NCBI RefSeq assembly: GCF_946480185.1
Contig: NZ_CAMLIG010000044.1
Span: 1 to 22,837 of the forward strand
Origin: an uncultured Pedobacter sp.
Lineage (GTDB): Bacteria; Bacteroidota; Bacteroidia; Sphingobacteriales; Sphingobacteriaceae
Length of the DNA stretch: 22,837 nucleotides
Direction of reading: 5' to 3'
Below the pieces are notes generated by a model that was not told the DNA's origin, did not search any database, and worked only from the letters and a program-made list of their open reading frames with translations. Positions 7,765-15,772 of this stretch are shown here, piece after piece. Positions within the stretch are counted from its first letter, which is position 1, and the number at the start of each line of letters is the position of its first letter. Both the position numbers and the translations under genes were made by a program.

Positions 7765-9828
7765 TTGACTACTAAAAATCATAAAAGATATACCATCACA
7801 TCCGCCTTGCCTTATGCAAACGGACCTTTACACATTGGACATTTGGCTGGCGCTTACTTGCCGGCGGATATTTTTGTGAGGCATTTGCGCTTACAGAAAA
7901 AAGATGTAGTTTATGTTTGCGGATCTGATGAGCATGGCGCTGCAATAACGATAAAAGCAAAAAAAGAAGGCACTACGCCGCAAGCAATTATAGATCAATA
8001 TCATTATCAGATTAAAAAAAGCTTTGAAGATTTTGGAATTGCTTTTGATATTTATCACCGTACTTCCGCACCTATACATCACGATTTATCAAAGGAATTT
8101 TTTCTGAATCTTTATGAAAAAGGAGAATTTATAGAGAAATATTCTGATCAGTATTTTGATGAAGAATTTCAGCAGTTTTTGGCCGATAGATACATTATTG
8201 GTACCTGCCCCAATTGCGGAAACGACAATGCTTATGGCGACCAGTGCGAAAAATGTGGAACATCGCTCAGTCCAACAGAGTTAATTAACCCTCGATCTAC
8301 TTTAAGTGGTAATGCGCCAATTTTAAAACCAACAAAACATTGGTATTTGCCTTTGGATAAGTACCAGCCTTGGTTAGAAGAGTGGTTGTTGGAAGGAAAA
8401 AAAGATAGCTGGAAAACCAACGTTTACGGACAATGCAGTTCGTGGTTAAAACAAGGTTTACAACCACGATCCATGACCCGAGATTTAGATTGGGGAATTG
8501 ACGTTCCTTTGATGGAGGCAGAAGGCAAAAAACTTTACGTTTGGTTGGATGCGCCAATCGGCTATATTTCCGCAACTAAACAATGGGCAATTGATCATAA
8601 CAAAGACTGGCAATTGTATTGGAAAAAGCAGGAAAACGAAGAAGATAATTCATGTTTGATTCACTTTATAGGCAAAGACAATATTGTTTTCCATTGCATT
8701 ACCTTTCCGTCTATATTGAACGCTCACGGTGATTATATTTTGCCAGAACATGTGCCTGCAAATGAGTTTTTAAATTTAGAAGGCGATAAACTTTCGACAT
8801 CAAGAAATCATGCAGTTTGGCTGCATGAATATTTGGAAGAATTCCCAGGAAAACAAGATGAATTACGTTATGTATTAACATCTATTATGCCCGAAACCAG
8901 CGACAGTGAGTTTACTTGGAAAGATTACCAAGCCCGTGTAAACAATGAGTTGGTAGCCATTTTGGGGAATTTTATTAACCGTGTGATGATTTTGATGCAC
9001 AAGTATTTCGAAGGAAAAACTTTGGGTGCAGAAAATCTGAAAGATGCATTTGTTGACGAGCAAATTAAGATTGCTTATGCGGATATTAACAAACACATTA
9101 CCGACTTTAAATTTAGAAATGCGGTTTCTTCTTTGATGGATGTAGCGAGGTTAGGCAATAAATATTTAACCGAAAAAGAACCTTGGAAAACTTTTAAGGA
9201 AAAGCCAGAGGAGACCAGAGAAGTTTTGCAGAATTGTTTGCATATCATTGCGCATTTAGCTACACTTTCGCAAGCATTTTTACCGCATACCAGCAAGAAA
9301 ATAGCGGCCATGCTTAACATTTCTGCTGATGATAAAGGTTATAGCGAAGTCGTTACTTTTACAGACGGGCATCAGTTAAATCCTGCCAGTTTGTTGTTTG
9401 AAAAAGTGGAAGACGAACAAGTGCAAAAACAATTGACAAAATTAGTTGCTAAAAAAGAAGAGGCAGGAGCTTTGGTTCCACAAGTAGTTTTACCGGCAAA
9501 AGAGAATATTAATTTTGATTCTTTTGCTGCCATGGATATTAGAACCGGAAAAATTTTAGCGGCGGAAAAAGTTGCCAAAACTAAAAAGTTATTGAAACTT
9601 ACGGTAGACACGGGTTTAGATCAAAGAACGGTTGTTTCTGGTATTGCAGAGTTTTTTGAACCGGAAAATATTGTTGGTCAGCAGGTAAGTATATTAATTA
9701 ATCTTGAACCCAGAGAAATTAAAGGAATTCTTTCACAAGGGATGATTTTAATGGCCGAAAATTCAGAAGGAAAACTTACTTTTGTCGCTCCTAAAGAGGA
9801 GTTTGGTGTCGGAAGTGTGGTGAGGTAG
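7765..9828 (+). CDS. metG: Methionyl-tRNA synthetase with C-terminal tRNA-binding domain
   Basis: Charges tRNA-Met in the cytoplasm. The 687 residues contain the class I Rossmann fold with HIGH (23-26) and the KMSKS-type KLSTS (342-346). A zinc knuckle is formed by Cys148, Cys151, Cys161 and Cys164, with anticodon-binding helices after about 390. An EMAP/Trbp111-like OB domain occupies about 583-687 (MDIRTGKI, LEPREIKGILSQGM) and normally promotes tRNA binding and dimerisation. The start is TTG at 7765: the conserved YTITSALPYANGPLHIGH begins only nine residues in, and no ATG precedes it. A tRNA-Arg gene begins seven bases after the stop and the pair ends in one terminator, so they are probably transcribed together. 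Confidence 0.97.
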   Translation: MTTKNHKRYTITSALPYANGPLHIGHLAGAYLPADIFVRHLRLQKKDVVYVCGSDEHGAAITIKAKKEGTTPQAIIDQYHYQIKKSFEDFGIAFDIYHRTSAPIHHDLSKEFFLNLYEKGEFIEKYSDQYFDEEFQQFLADRYIIGTCPNCGNDNAYGDQCEKCGTSLSPTELINPRSTLSGNAPILKPTKHWYLPLDKYQPWLEEWLLEGKKDSWKTNVYGQCSSWLKQGLQPRSMTRDLDWGIDVPLMEAEGKKLYVWLDAPIGYISATKQWAIDHNKDWQLYWKKQENEEDNSCLIHFIGKDNIVFHCITFPSILNAHGDYILPEHVPANEFLNLEGDKLSTSRNHAVWLHEYLEEFPGKQDELRYVLTSIMPETSDSEFTWKDYQARVNNELVAILGNFINRVMILMHKYFEGKTLGAENLKDAFVDEQIKIAYADINKHITDFKFRNAVSSLMDVARLGNKYLTEKEPWKTFKEKPEETREVLQNCLHIIAHLATLSQAFLPHTSKKIAAMLNISADDKGYSEVVTFTDGHQLNPASLLFEKVEDEQVQKQLTKLVAKKEEAGALVPQVVLPAKENINFDSFAAMDIRTGKILAAEKVAKTKKLLKLTVDTGLDQRTVVSGIAEFFEPENIVGQQVSILINLEPREIKGILSQGMILMAENSEGKLTFVAPKEEFGVGSVVR

Positions 9829-9835
9829 AAAAATC

Positions 9836-9907
9836 GGCCTCGTAGTTCAACGGATAGAATAGAAGTTTCCTAAACTTTAGATATGAGTTCGATTCTCGTC
9901 GAGGCCA
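9836..9907 (+). tRNA. tRNA-Arg(CCT)
   Basis: All four arms fold: acceptor GGCCTCG/CGAGGCC (7 perfect pairs), D stem GTTC/GAAT, anticodon stem GAAGT/ACTTT with loop TTCCTAA, and T stem ATGAG/CTCGT with loop TTCGATT. Anticodon CCT reads the rare arginine codon AGG. The discriminator base is A and the 3' CCA is not encoded. The gene begins seven bases after metG and is followed at once by a terminator. Confidence 0.95.
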
Positions 9908-9911
9908 CGTT

Positions 9912-9939
9912 AAAAGGAGAGCAGATGCTCTCCTTTTTT
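9912..9939 (+). terminator. Terminator of metG/tRNA-Arg
   Basis: AAAAGGAGAGC (9912-9922) pairs with GCTCTCCTTTT (9927-9937) around AGAT, with the T-run reaching 9939. It starts five bases after the tRNA 3' end. Confidence 0.93.
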
Positions 9940-10095
9940 ATTCAAAGAGTCTTGACTTTTTAAAAAATGAAAATGCGTTTAACTTCTTTTCATATTGATT
10001 TATATGAAATATATTAGTTCCCAACGTGGCAGATGCTAATTTTTGCGTCAACTCATTTCTTCTTTTAAGCCCAAGCAAATTAATATTCTATTGTT

Positions 10096-10103
10096 TACTT
10101 TTG
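10096..10103 (+). promoter_or_regulatory. -7 promoter element for hisS, implying a leaderless start
   Basis: TACTTTTG is a perfect TAnnTTTG element. It ends four bases before the hisS ATG at 10108, so transcription would begin at or next to the start codon. No clear -33 element is visible. Confidence 0.5.
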
Positions 10104-10107
10104 CGCT

Positions 10108-11484
10108 ATGGCAAATGTGAAAGCAGCGATTCCAAAAGGGACTAGAGATTTTGGTCCGCAAGTAATGATTAAGCGGAACTACATTTTTGATACGATAAAA
10201 AAAGTATTCAAAAAGTACGGTTATCAAGAAATTCAAACTCCAACCATGGAGAATTTGGATACGCTTACCGGCAAATATGGCGATGAAGGAGATCAGCTGA
10301 TTTTTAAGATTTTAAATTCTGGCGATTACATGCTAAAAGCAGAAGGCTTAAAGCAAAAAGGCGAAGAATTCAGTTCAAAGAAACTATTGCCAATTATTTC
10401 TGAAAAAGCCCTTCGTTATGATTTAACCGTTCCTTTTGCCCGTTACGTGGTGATGCATCAGCATGAGATTACTTCGCCTTTCAAGCGCTTTCAAATACAG
10501 CCGGTTTGGCGGGCAGACAGGCCGCAAAAAGGACGTTACCGTGAGTTTTACCAGTGTGATGCCGACGTGGTAGGTTCTGATTCTTTACTGAACGAAGCTG
10601 AATTTATCTGTATTTACGATGAAGCTTTAAGTAATTTAGGGCTGAAGGATTTCACCATCAAAGTCAACAACCGCAAAATTTTATCGGGTATTGCCGAGTT
10701 GATTGGCAAGCCAGCACAAATTGTTGATTTAACCGTTGCTATTGATAAATTGGATAAAATTGGATTGGACGGCGTTGAAAAAGAGCTTTTAGAAAAAGGA
10801 TTTACAGCAGAAGACCTTGCTATTTTAAAACCGGTCATCCTGCTTTCAGGTTCAAACCAAGAAAAACTAGCCTCTCTTTCTCATATTTTAGCAGATTCTA
10901 CCGTTGGGAAAAATGGTATTGGCGAAATTGAAAAAGTACTGAATTACCTCAGTTCTTTCAATTTAAAAACAGCAAAAGTAGAGTTAGATTTAACTTTAGC
11001 CCGTGGTTTAAACTATTATACCGGTTGCATATTTGAAGTAAAAACCAACGAAGCCACAATGGGTTCAATTGGTGGCGGCGGACGTTATGATGACCTCACT
11101 GGCATGTTTGGAAAAGAGGGATTAACCGGCGTTGGCATTTCTTTTGGTGCCGATAGAATTTATGATGTTTTAGAAGAGCTCAATCTTTTCCCGTCCACAG
11201 CAAATGAAAGTACCAAAATTTTAATTTGCGTATTTGGCGAGGAAGAAGAAACTTTTAGCTTACCCATTTTAAATCAACTGCGTCAAGCGGATATCAATGC
11301 AGAGCTTTTTCCTTTCGGAGCAAAAATGAAAAAGCAGATGCAATACGCCAATGACAAAAATATCCCTTATGTATTGGTAATTGGTGGTGATGAAATGCAG
11401 AGTGGCCAATTAAGTTTAAAAAACATGGCTACTGGCGAACAGGTAAAAATTGGTGTTGAAGAGTTGGTGGAGCGGTTGGGTTAA
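10108..11484 (+). CDS. hisS: Histidyl-tRNA synthetase
   Basis: Class II synthetase that charges tRNA-His in the cytoplasm. The 458 residues open with the family signature [10 protein letters not shown] (8-17). Catalytic motifs follow: [10 protein letters not shown] (103-112), motif 2 within [20 protein letters not shown] (131-150), the histidine-binding ARGLNYYTG (298-306), [12 protein letters not shown] (319-330) and motif 3 [10 protein letters not shown] (341-350). The last 90 or so residues form the anticodon-binding domain. The start is fixed by the conserved N-terminus, since no other start lies close. The gene converges on the ThiE-like gene with only 19 bases between the stops. Confidence 0.97.
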   Translation: MANVKAAIPKGTRDFGPQVMIKRNYIFDTIKKVFKKYGYQEIQTPTMENLDTLTGKYGDEGDQLIFKILNSGDYMLKAEGLKQKGEEFSSKKLLPIISEKALRYDLTVPFARYVVMHQHEITSPFKRFQIQPVWRADRPQKGRYREFYQCDADVVGSDSLLNEAEFICIYDEALSNLGLKDFTIKVNNRKILSGIAELIGKPAQIVDLTVAIDKLDKIGLDGVEKELLEKGFTAEDLAILKPVILLSGSNQEKLASLSHILADSTVGKNGIGEIEKVLNYLSSFNLKTAKVELDLTLARGLNYYTGCIFEVKTNEATMGSIGGGGRYDDLTGMFGKEGLTGVGISFGADRIYDVLEELNLFPSTANESTKILICVFGEEEETFSLPILNQLRQADINAELFPFGAKMKKQMQYANDKNIPYVLVIGGDEMQSGQLSLKNMATGEQVKIGVEELVERLG

Positions 11485-11493
11485 CTATAAAAC

Positions 11494-11522
11494 GCATCAA
11501 TGGCTAATAAACCAATTGATGC
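11494..11522. terminator. Weak imperfect hairpin between convergent hisS and the ThiE-like gene
   Basis: GCATCAATGG (11494-11503) can pair with CCAATTGATGC (11512-11522) with one bulged base. The hairpin spans the convergent stop region and reaches into the 3' end of the minus-strand gene. It lacks a long T-run, so termination activity is uncertain. Confidence 0.35.
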
Positions 11523-12136
11523 ATTTCGCTATAGGCTTCCACGATATTTTCTGAAAGATTGATTGCCACAGAAACTGCAATGCCCGCCACACCAGTTTCC
11601 ATTAACGCCACAACATCCCCCATCTTTATTCCTCCAACAGCAATCAAAGGAAAAGTTAGCCCTTCGCTTTTTAAAGTTTCAACAGCTTTTTTGTAACCAT
11701 TTAAACCCCACAGCTGGAAATTATTGGGTTTTGTATCCGTATGTGCAAATGGTCCGCAACCAATATAATCTGCGCTATTATTAATGTGTTTTCTTATTTG
11801 ATCTAAATTTATTGCAGAAACTCCTAAAGTTTTTGCTTCGCCAATCTGTTCGCGGACCAAGGTAATATCTGCTTCCGTATCTTCTATATGTACTCCTTGG
11901 ATATCTGCCAAATGCACCAAATGGCTATGGTTGGTAACAATTAAAGTTGCTCCCCAATCATCGCAAATGGTGGCTATAGGATGCAGTTCTTCCAACATTT
12001 CTTTATCGCTTTTGCTAAAGCAGCGGTACTGGATCCAATTTGCACCAGCCTCACAAGCCATTTGTACCTGTTGTATATGGCTAAGGTTTGGTAAATCTTG
12101 TGTAAGGTAATGCAGTTTGGATATATACTTTTTCAT
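11504..12136 (-). CDS. Thiamine-phosphate synthase/TenI family protein (ThiE-like)
   Basis: A 210-residue TIM-barrel protein. ThiE joins the thiazole and pyrimidine moieties into thiamine phosphate; TenI relatives isomerise the thiazole. Family marks are IQYR (35-38), GVHIEDTEAD (81-90), LGVSAIN (104-110), ADYIGCGPFAHTDTK (122-136) and IAVGGIKMGD (165-174). By eye alignment to B. subtilis ThiE, phosphate-site residues are kept (Ser107, Thr133, Thr135, Lys136, Gly168-Gly169). Several residues of the Mg-pyrophosphate site differ: Lys61 to Phe40, Asn92 to Thr68, Asp93 to Asn69 and Asp112 to Glu88. It may therefore be a TenI-like or altered enzyme. No other thi gene is nearby. It follows the PafA-type phosphatase gene after 72 bases on the same strand. 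Confidence 0.8.
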   Translation of the reverse strand: MKKYISKLHYLTQDLPNLSHIQQVQMACEAGANWIQYRCFSKSDKEMLEELHPIATICDDWGATLIVTNHSHLVHLADIQGVHIEDTEADITLVREQIGEAKTLGVSAINLDQIRKHINNSADYIGCGPFAHTDTKPNNFQLWGLNGYKKAVETLKSEGLTFPLIAVGGIKMGDVVALMETGVAGIAVSVAINLSENIVEAYSEMHQLVY

Positions 12137-12208
12137 TCGATTTTATTATTCCGTTTTTAGTTTTAAGCCTTTCGTATCAAGCTTTCCGCCTAATTAAAAC
12201 CCAAAAAG

Positions 12209-13876
12209 CTATTTCTTTAAAACTTCCTCAATAGGCAAGCCGATGTTTCCGTTTGGCTCTTGTATGTGCAACAAAGCAGCTAAAGTTGGCGCAATATCTG
12301 CCATACTTGTTTGACGATTTAATGAGCCGTGATTAATTCCCCAGCCCATAAAAACCAAAGGAATATGTGTGTCATAAGGATTCCAAGTGCCATGGGTTGT
12401 ACCGGTAGTGCCATAACCAGAAAACACGCCCGGCTTTAACAAAATTTGAATTGCACCGCTTCTTTCTGCATTGTAACCGTTAATAACCCGACTTTTAAGC
12501 GCCTCCGGAACACTTGCTGTTGCTGCTTTTTCCATATCAATGGCATAAGCTACGCCTTCCTGTTTTTCTAAAAACCGGATAGTCGAAACTTTAATTTTTT
12601 CAAGATCAAGGTCAGATTTAACGATCAACTGGTTGTTAAAATTTACTTGGTAATTCATTAAACTTAAAACAAGTTTTGGTTGCTTAAACTCTTTTTCTAA
12701 AGAAGCATTTAAGCCTTTTAAAATAGCCGCGGTTGGCCATAAGCCTGCCGGAATTTTATGATCTGTTAAAAACAACGGATTATGCGCCGCGCCATGATCT
12801 GCCGAAAGAAAAACGGTATATTGTCCTTTTCCAATGGTGGCGTCTAAAGTGTTAAGCAGGTCTTCTATGTTTTTATCCAACCGTAAATAGGTATCTTCAG
12901 TTTCTATTGCATTTACTCCGTACTTATGCCCCACATAATCTGTCGAAGAAAAGCTGATTGCCAAAAAATCTGTATTTGTACCTTTTCCCATCCGCTCGTT
13001 TTTTAAAATCTCTTTGGCAAAATCAAGCGTTAGCTGGTTTCCGTAAGGTGTAGTTCTTATTATTCCGTAATTTCCATTAAACATTTTGGAAGTAAGATGC
13101 GGGAAAACAGGCGCCTGTTCTCCGTCCATTTTACCTTCGTATAAATTATCATCAGCAGTGCTTTGCAGGTAGGTATTAATAGGGTAAATGGTATTCCAGT
13201 CTTGTTTAATATACTTTTCTGCAAGTTTTTGACTGTTGAAGTTATTTACCCAAGTTGGTAAAGCCGTCATATAATAAGTGCTGGTAATCCAGTTTCCACT
13301 GGCATCATCAAACCAATAAGCAGCGTTTGCAGTATGGCCGGCAGGTAAAATTCCACCGCGGTCTTTTAAGGCGACACCAATAACTTTGGACTGAAAATTT
13401 GTAGCAAGCCTAAGTTCATCGGTTATCGTTGTGGTCAATAAATTAGCTGGGGACATTTCGCCCGCCGTTGAATTACTGCCTACTGTCTTCACGGTGCTGT
13501 CTTCAGTACAGTATAAAGATTTCCCGGTTGCTTGAATGATGAAATCATTGGCCGCAATGCCGTTTAATGCCGGTACAGAACCGGTATAAATTCCGCTGTG
13601 TCCTGCAGCGGTAACTGTTGGGATATATGGAATCTGCGTATTCTCGCAGGTAAAACCTTCGTTTAGCAAGCGGTTAAAACCACCGGCACCATATCTGTTG
13701 GCAAAACGGTAAAGGTAATCCCAGCGCATTTGATCAACCACTATTCCAACTACTAATTTTGGGCGGGCGGGCATATCCCTCAACTGATTGACCAACACAG
13801 GCGTTTTTGGCTTTTGTGCCGATGAATATAGGGGAAGAAGAACTGTAAAAAGGACTGCTATTTTTAAGATTTTCAT
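12209..13876 (-). CDS. pafA: PafA-type secreted alkaline phosphatase
   Basis: Phosphomonoesterase of the alkaline phosphatase superfamily, expected to release phosphate from organic phosphates outside the inner membrane. The 555 residues start with a signal peptide (MKILKIAVLFTVLLPLYSSA, cut before Gln21). Metal and active-site residues are visible: Asp48 in VVDQMRWDY, nucleophile Thr89 in PTVTAAGH, Asn110 in GIAANDF, the KDRGG motif with Lys171 and Arg173, Asp313 and His317 in STDYVGH, Asp360 and His361 in SADHG, and His495 in GTTHG. The Thr/Asn/Lys-x-Arg set is characteristic of PafA from Elizabethkingia rather than PhoA. The ThiE-like gene lies 72 bases downstream. I saw no Pho-box-like site. 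Confidence 0.92.
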   Translation of the reverse strand: MKILKIAVLFTVLLPLYSSAQKPKTPVLVNQLRDMPARPKLVVGIVVDQMRWDYLYRFANRYGAGGFNRLLNEGFTCENTQIPYIPTVTAAGHSGIYTGSVPALNGIAANDFIIQATGKSLYCTEDSTVKTVGSNSTAGEMSPANLLTTTITDELRLATNFQSKVIGVALKDRGGILPAGHTANAAYWFDDASGNWITSTYYMTALPTWVNNFNSQKLAEKYIKQDWNTIYPINTYLQSTADDNLYEGKMDGEQAPVFPHLTSKMFNGNYGIIRTTPYGNQLTLDFAKEILKNERMGKGTNTDFLAISFSSTDYVGHKYGVNAIETEDTYLRLDKNIEDLLNTLDATIGKGQYTVFLSADHGAAHNPLFLTDHKIPAGLWPTAAILKGLNASLEKEFKQPKLVLSLMNYQVNFNNQLIVKSDLDLEKIKVSTIRFLEKQEGVAYAIDMEKAATASVPEALKSRVINGYNAERSGAIQILLKPGVFSGYGTTGTTHGTWNPYDTHIPLVFMGWGINHGSLNRQTSMADIAPTLAALLHIQEPNGNIGLPIEEVLKK

Positions 13877-13896
13877 TTTGCGGAATTTAAGGATCT

Positions 13897-13904
13897 CAAA
13901 TTTA
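13897..13904 (-). promoter_or_regulatory. -7 promoter element for the pafA-type gene
   Basis: Read on the minus strand, TAAATTTG matches TAnnTTTG and lies 20 bases upstream of the start codon at 13876. No clear -33 element is visible. Confidence 0.45.
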
Positions 13905-14106
13905 ACAATTTGTTGCGCACTTGCTAAGCCTAAGCAAAAACATCATTTAAAATTCACAGTTGCTTAACTTAAAATGTATTTCTCCTAAAAATCAACCTTT
14001 ATCCTACCCTGAAAAAAATGTAATGATTTGGTAAAATAATTACGATCAACATTATTAATACAGGTTGTTTTAATGAAAAACATCACTTTTGGGCTTTAAA
14101 TTTAAA

Positions 14107-14589
14107 ATGAAAAAATTGCTTATATATTTTTTGTTGCCCTTAATAATGGCTTTCGGTTGCCAAAATGGAAACAAAATAAAGTTAAGAGCCCCGCAAGCTA
14201 TAAAAGGCGTACTTATTGGCGATTCTGTTTTAGACAACAACATCAAAGATTCTGAAAGCGTACTTGCTATAATTGTACCAGATAATACCACAAAAGTTAA
14301 ATTGCGGGGTGTGGTAAAAAAAGTGAGCAAAAAGGGAAATTGGTTGCAAATGACGGCTAACAATAAAAAAGAGATTCTGGTAAACTTTGGTGATAAGGCT
14401 ATCTTTTTTCCGCAGTCGATGACAGGCAAAGAGGTTGTTTTAGACGGACAGGCTAAATTAGAAACCCTATCTGTAGAGCAGCAAAAGAGTTTTGCTATTG
14501 AAAATGAAATCGCTCCAAAACAAAGCTCATCAATAAAGGGCTTTAAAGAAGTGGTTTTGTTTGAAGCAAAGGGAGTGGTTATTTTATAA
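14107..14589 (+). CDS. DUF4920-like small lipoprotein
   Basis: A 160-residue lipoprotein. The signal is MKKLLIYFLLPLIMAFGC, with the lipidated Cys at residue 18. The frame also extends to a TTG at 14089, but the ATG at 14107 gives the normal signal peptide. The mature part resembles DUF4920: a KLRGVVKKVSKKGNWLQM stretch, an IFFPQSMTGKEVVLDGQA segment and a terminal VLFEAKGVVIL. As I recall the family, the first segment usually reads VC..KGCWM with two cysteines. Here they are Ser and Asn, and a usual His-Tyr further on reads SFAIEN, so a metal- or thiol-based role is probably lost. It converges on the next gene across a strong terminator. The function is unknown. Confidence 0.75.
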   Translation: MKKLLIYFLLPLIMAFGCQNGNKIKLRAPQAIKGVLIGDSVLDNNIKDSESVLAIIVPDNTTKVKLRGVVKKVSKKGNWLQMTANNKKEILVNFGDKAIFFPQSMTGKEVVLDGQAKLETLSVEQQKSFAIENEIAPKQSSSIKGFKEVVLFEAKGVVIL

Positions 14590-14752
14590 GTGCATGACAA
14601 AAAATGGAACCACATAGATTTTAGCCGTTAAAAAGGTAAAATAGTTTTGCCGAAACAATGTTTCAGCTATTTTGTGTGTCTTAAAGGTCTTTTTTATAAA
14701 ATCGAACGTCTATGCTATGTGTTTAAAAAATGTCCCTGGACTAAAGCTTAAT

Positions 14753-14791
14753 AAAAAAGTCATTGTAGTTATCCCCTACAATGACTTTTTT
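14753..14791. terminator. Perfect bidirectional terminator
   Basis: AAAAAAGTCATTGTAG (14753-14768) and CTACAATGACTTTTTT (14776-14791) form a perfect 16-bp stem with a seven-base loop. A and T runs on the two sides give a U-tract in either direction. It sits between two convergent lipoprotein genes and probably ends both transcripts. Confidence 0.93.
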
Positions 14792-14838
14792 ATCTGCTAA
14801 TTTTATACAATATGAACAGACTGCTAATAAACTAAATG

Positions 14839-15648
14839 TTATTGTTTCAATGTAATGCTTCTTTCAATAGAAGTATTGTCTCCGGTTAATTCTTTTCCGG
14901 CTGCATCCAATAAAGTTATTTTAAGTTTTAAATCGCCCATTGGTGCGTTTTTTATGAAATAGGGTTGCCATTTATCAACGGTGAAAGTAGTATCGCCAAC
15001 ATTAACTTTTACTTTATAAGCATCTGCGGCCAGTTTGGCATTCTTAACATAAAAATCTAACAATACATTTTGGGTGTCTTTGCCGGCATACTCGCCTTTT
15101 GGTCTGCTATAAAACAACATGGGTTCTTTTACGCTGTCCAATGCCAAATACTTTCCGTCCTTATCTATTTTAAAATGTACTAAAACGGAAGCATCCGGAG
15201 ATTTTACGGACAAATGGTAAGATCGGGATAAGAAACTCAATAAATAATGTTCAGAATTTATAGGCAAAGTAATGGTGTTTTCTGGCTTGTATAAAGCTTG
15301 GTAAGGTTTGTTATCCATGATAAAATGGATGTGTTGACCTTTGTCGGAATTGGCACACTCGCCAGAATGGTTGTCCATTGTCTGCTTTGATAGCTCGTAA
15401 TTGGCAACATTAAACGTGTACATCAGCTTTACCGAATCTGCACCCACCTTTTCCGTTTTAACATCTGTGATGGTCAATTTTGCATTAGGGAATTCTTCTG
15501 CCTCGGTTAAAGGCTCAATGCTCATTGCGGCATGTACAACGCTGTCTTGGGCATCGGCGGTTTTCTTTCCGTTTTGGTTACATGCGCTTAAGCTTGCCAA
15601 AGCAATTAAGCCCGAAAACAAAAATGGAGAACTAAATTTTAAATTCAT
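14839..15648 (-). CDS. Uncharacterised lipoprotein with two beta-rich halves
   Basis: I do not recognise this 269-residue protein with certainty. It has a lipoprotein signal with the lipobox LSAC and lipidated Cys23, followed by a polar linker. Two similar-looking beta-rich lobes follow. The first (about 55-160) contains GQHIHFIMDNKPYQALYKP (104-122); the second (about 195-269) contains TFTVDKWQPYFIKNAPMGD (221-239). In both, an aromatic PY stretch precedes a short strand. Cys98 is the only Cys after the lipid site. The HIHF segment could bind metal or ligand, which is speculation. Related proteins appear to be common in Bacteroidetes. The gene is monocistronic and ends at the bidirectional terminator. 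Confidence 0.7.
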   Translation of the reverse strand: MNLKFSSPFLFSGLIALASLSACNQNGKKTADAQDSVVHAAMSIEPLTEAEEFPNAKLTITDVKTEKVGADSVKLMYTFNVANYELSKQTMDNHSGECANSDKGQHIHFIMDNKPYQALYKPENTITLPINSEHYLLSFLSRSYHLSVKSPDASVLVHFKIDKDGKYLALDSVKEPMLFYSRPKGEYAGKDTQNVLLDFYVKNAKLAADAYKVKVNVGDTTFTVDKWQPYFIKNAPMGDLKLKITLLDAAGKELTGDNTSIERSITLKQ

Positions 15649-15724
15649 GGTTTTTAAATTTATGTTATTGAAGATATAAAATTACTGATTATGATTGATT
15701 TGTGCGCAAAAATTACGCCATTGC

Positions 15725-15757
15725 CTCACCCCAGCCCTCTCCGAAGGAGAGGGGGCT
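15725..15757. repeat. Dispersed hairpin element (CCTCACCCC...GGAGAGGG)
   Basis: CCTCACCCCAGCC leads into a perfect hairpin, CCCTCTCC-GAA-GGAGAGGG (15735-15753). It is far richer in GC than its surroundings. I recall near-identical elements between genes of many Bacteroidetes, so it is probably a dispersed repeat rather than a local terminator. Confidence 0.65.
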
Positions 15758-15772
15758 ACCTCCCAACGCGAA

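Noticed and set aside
14070..14615. 181-codon minus-strand frame opposite the DUF4920-like gene
   Set aside because: The opposite strand encodes a clear lipoprotein with a signal peptide and family segments; this frame is its antisense shadow.
14638..14673. Nested hairpin after the DUF4920-like gene (AAAATAG/CTATTTT with inner GAAAC/GTTTC)
   Set aside because: The stem is interrupted and unbalanced, and a perfect terminator lies 80 bases further on, so I do not assign it a function.
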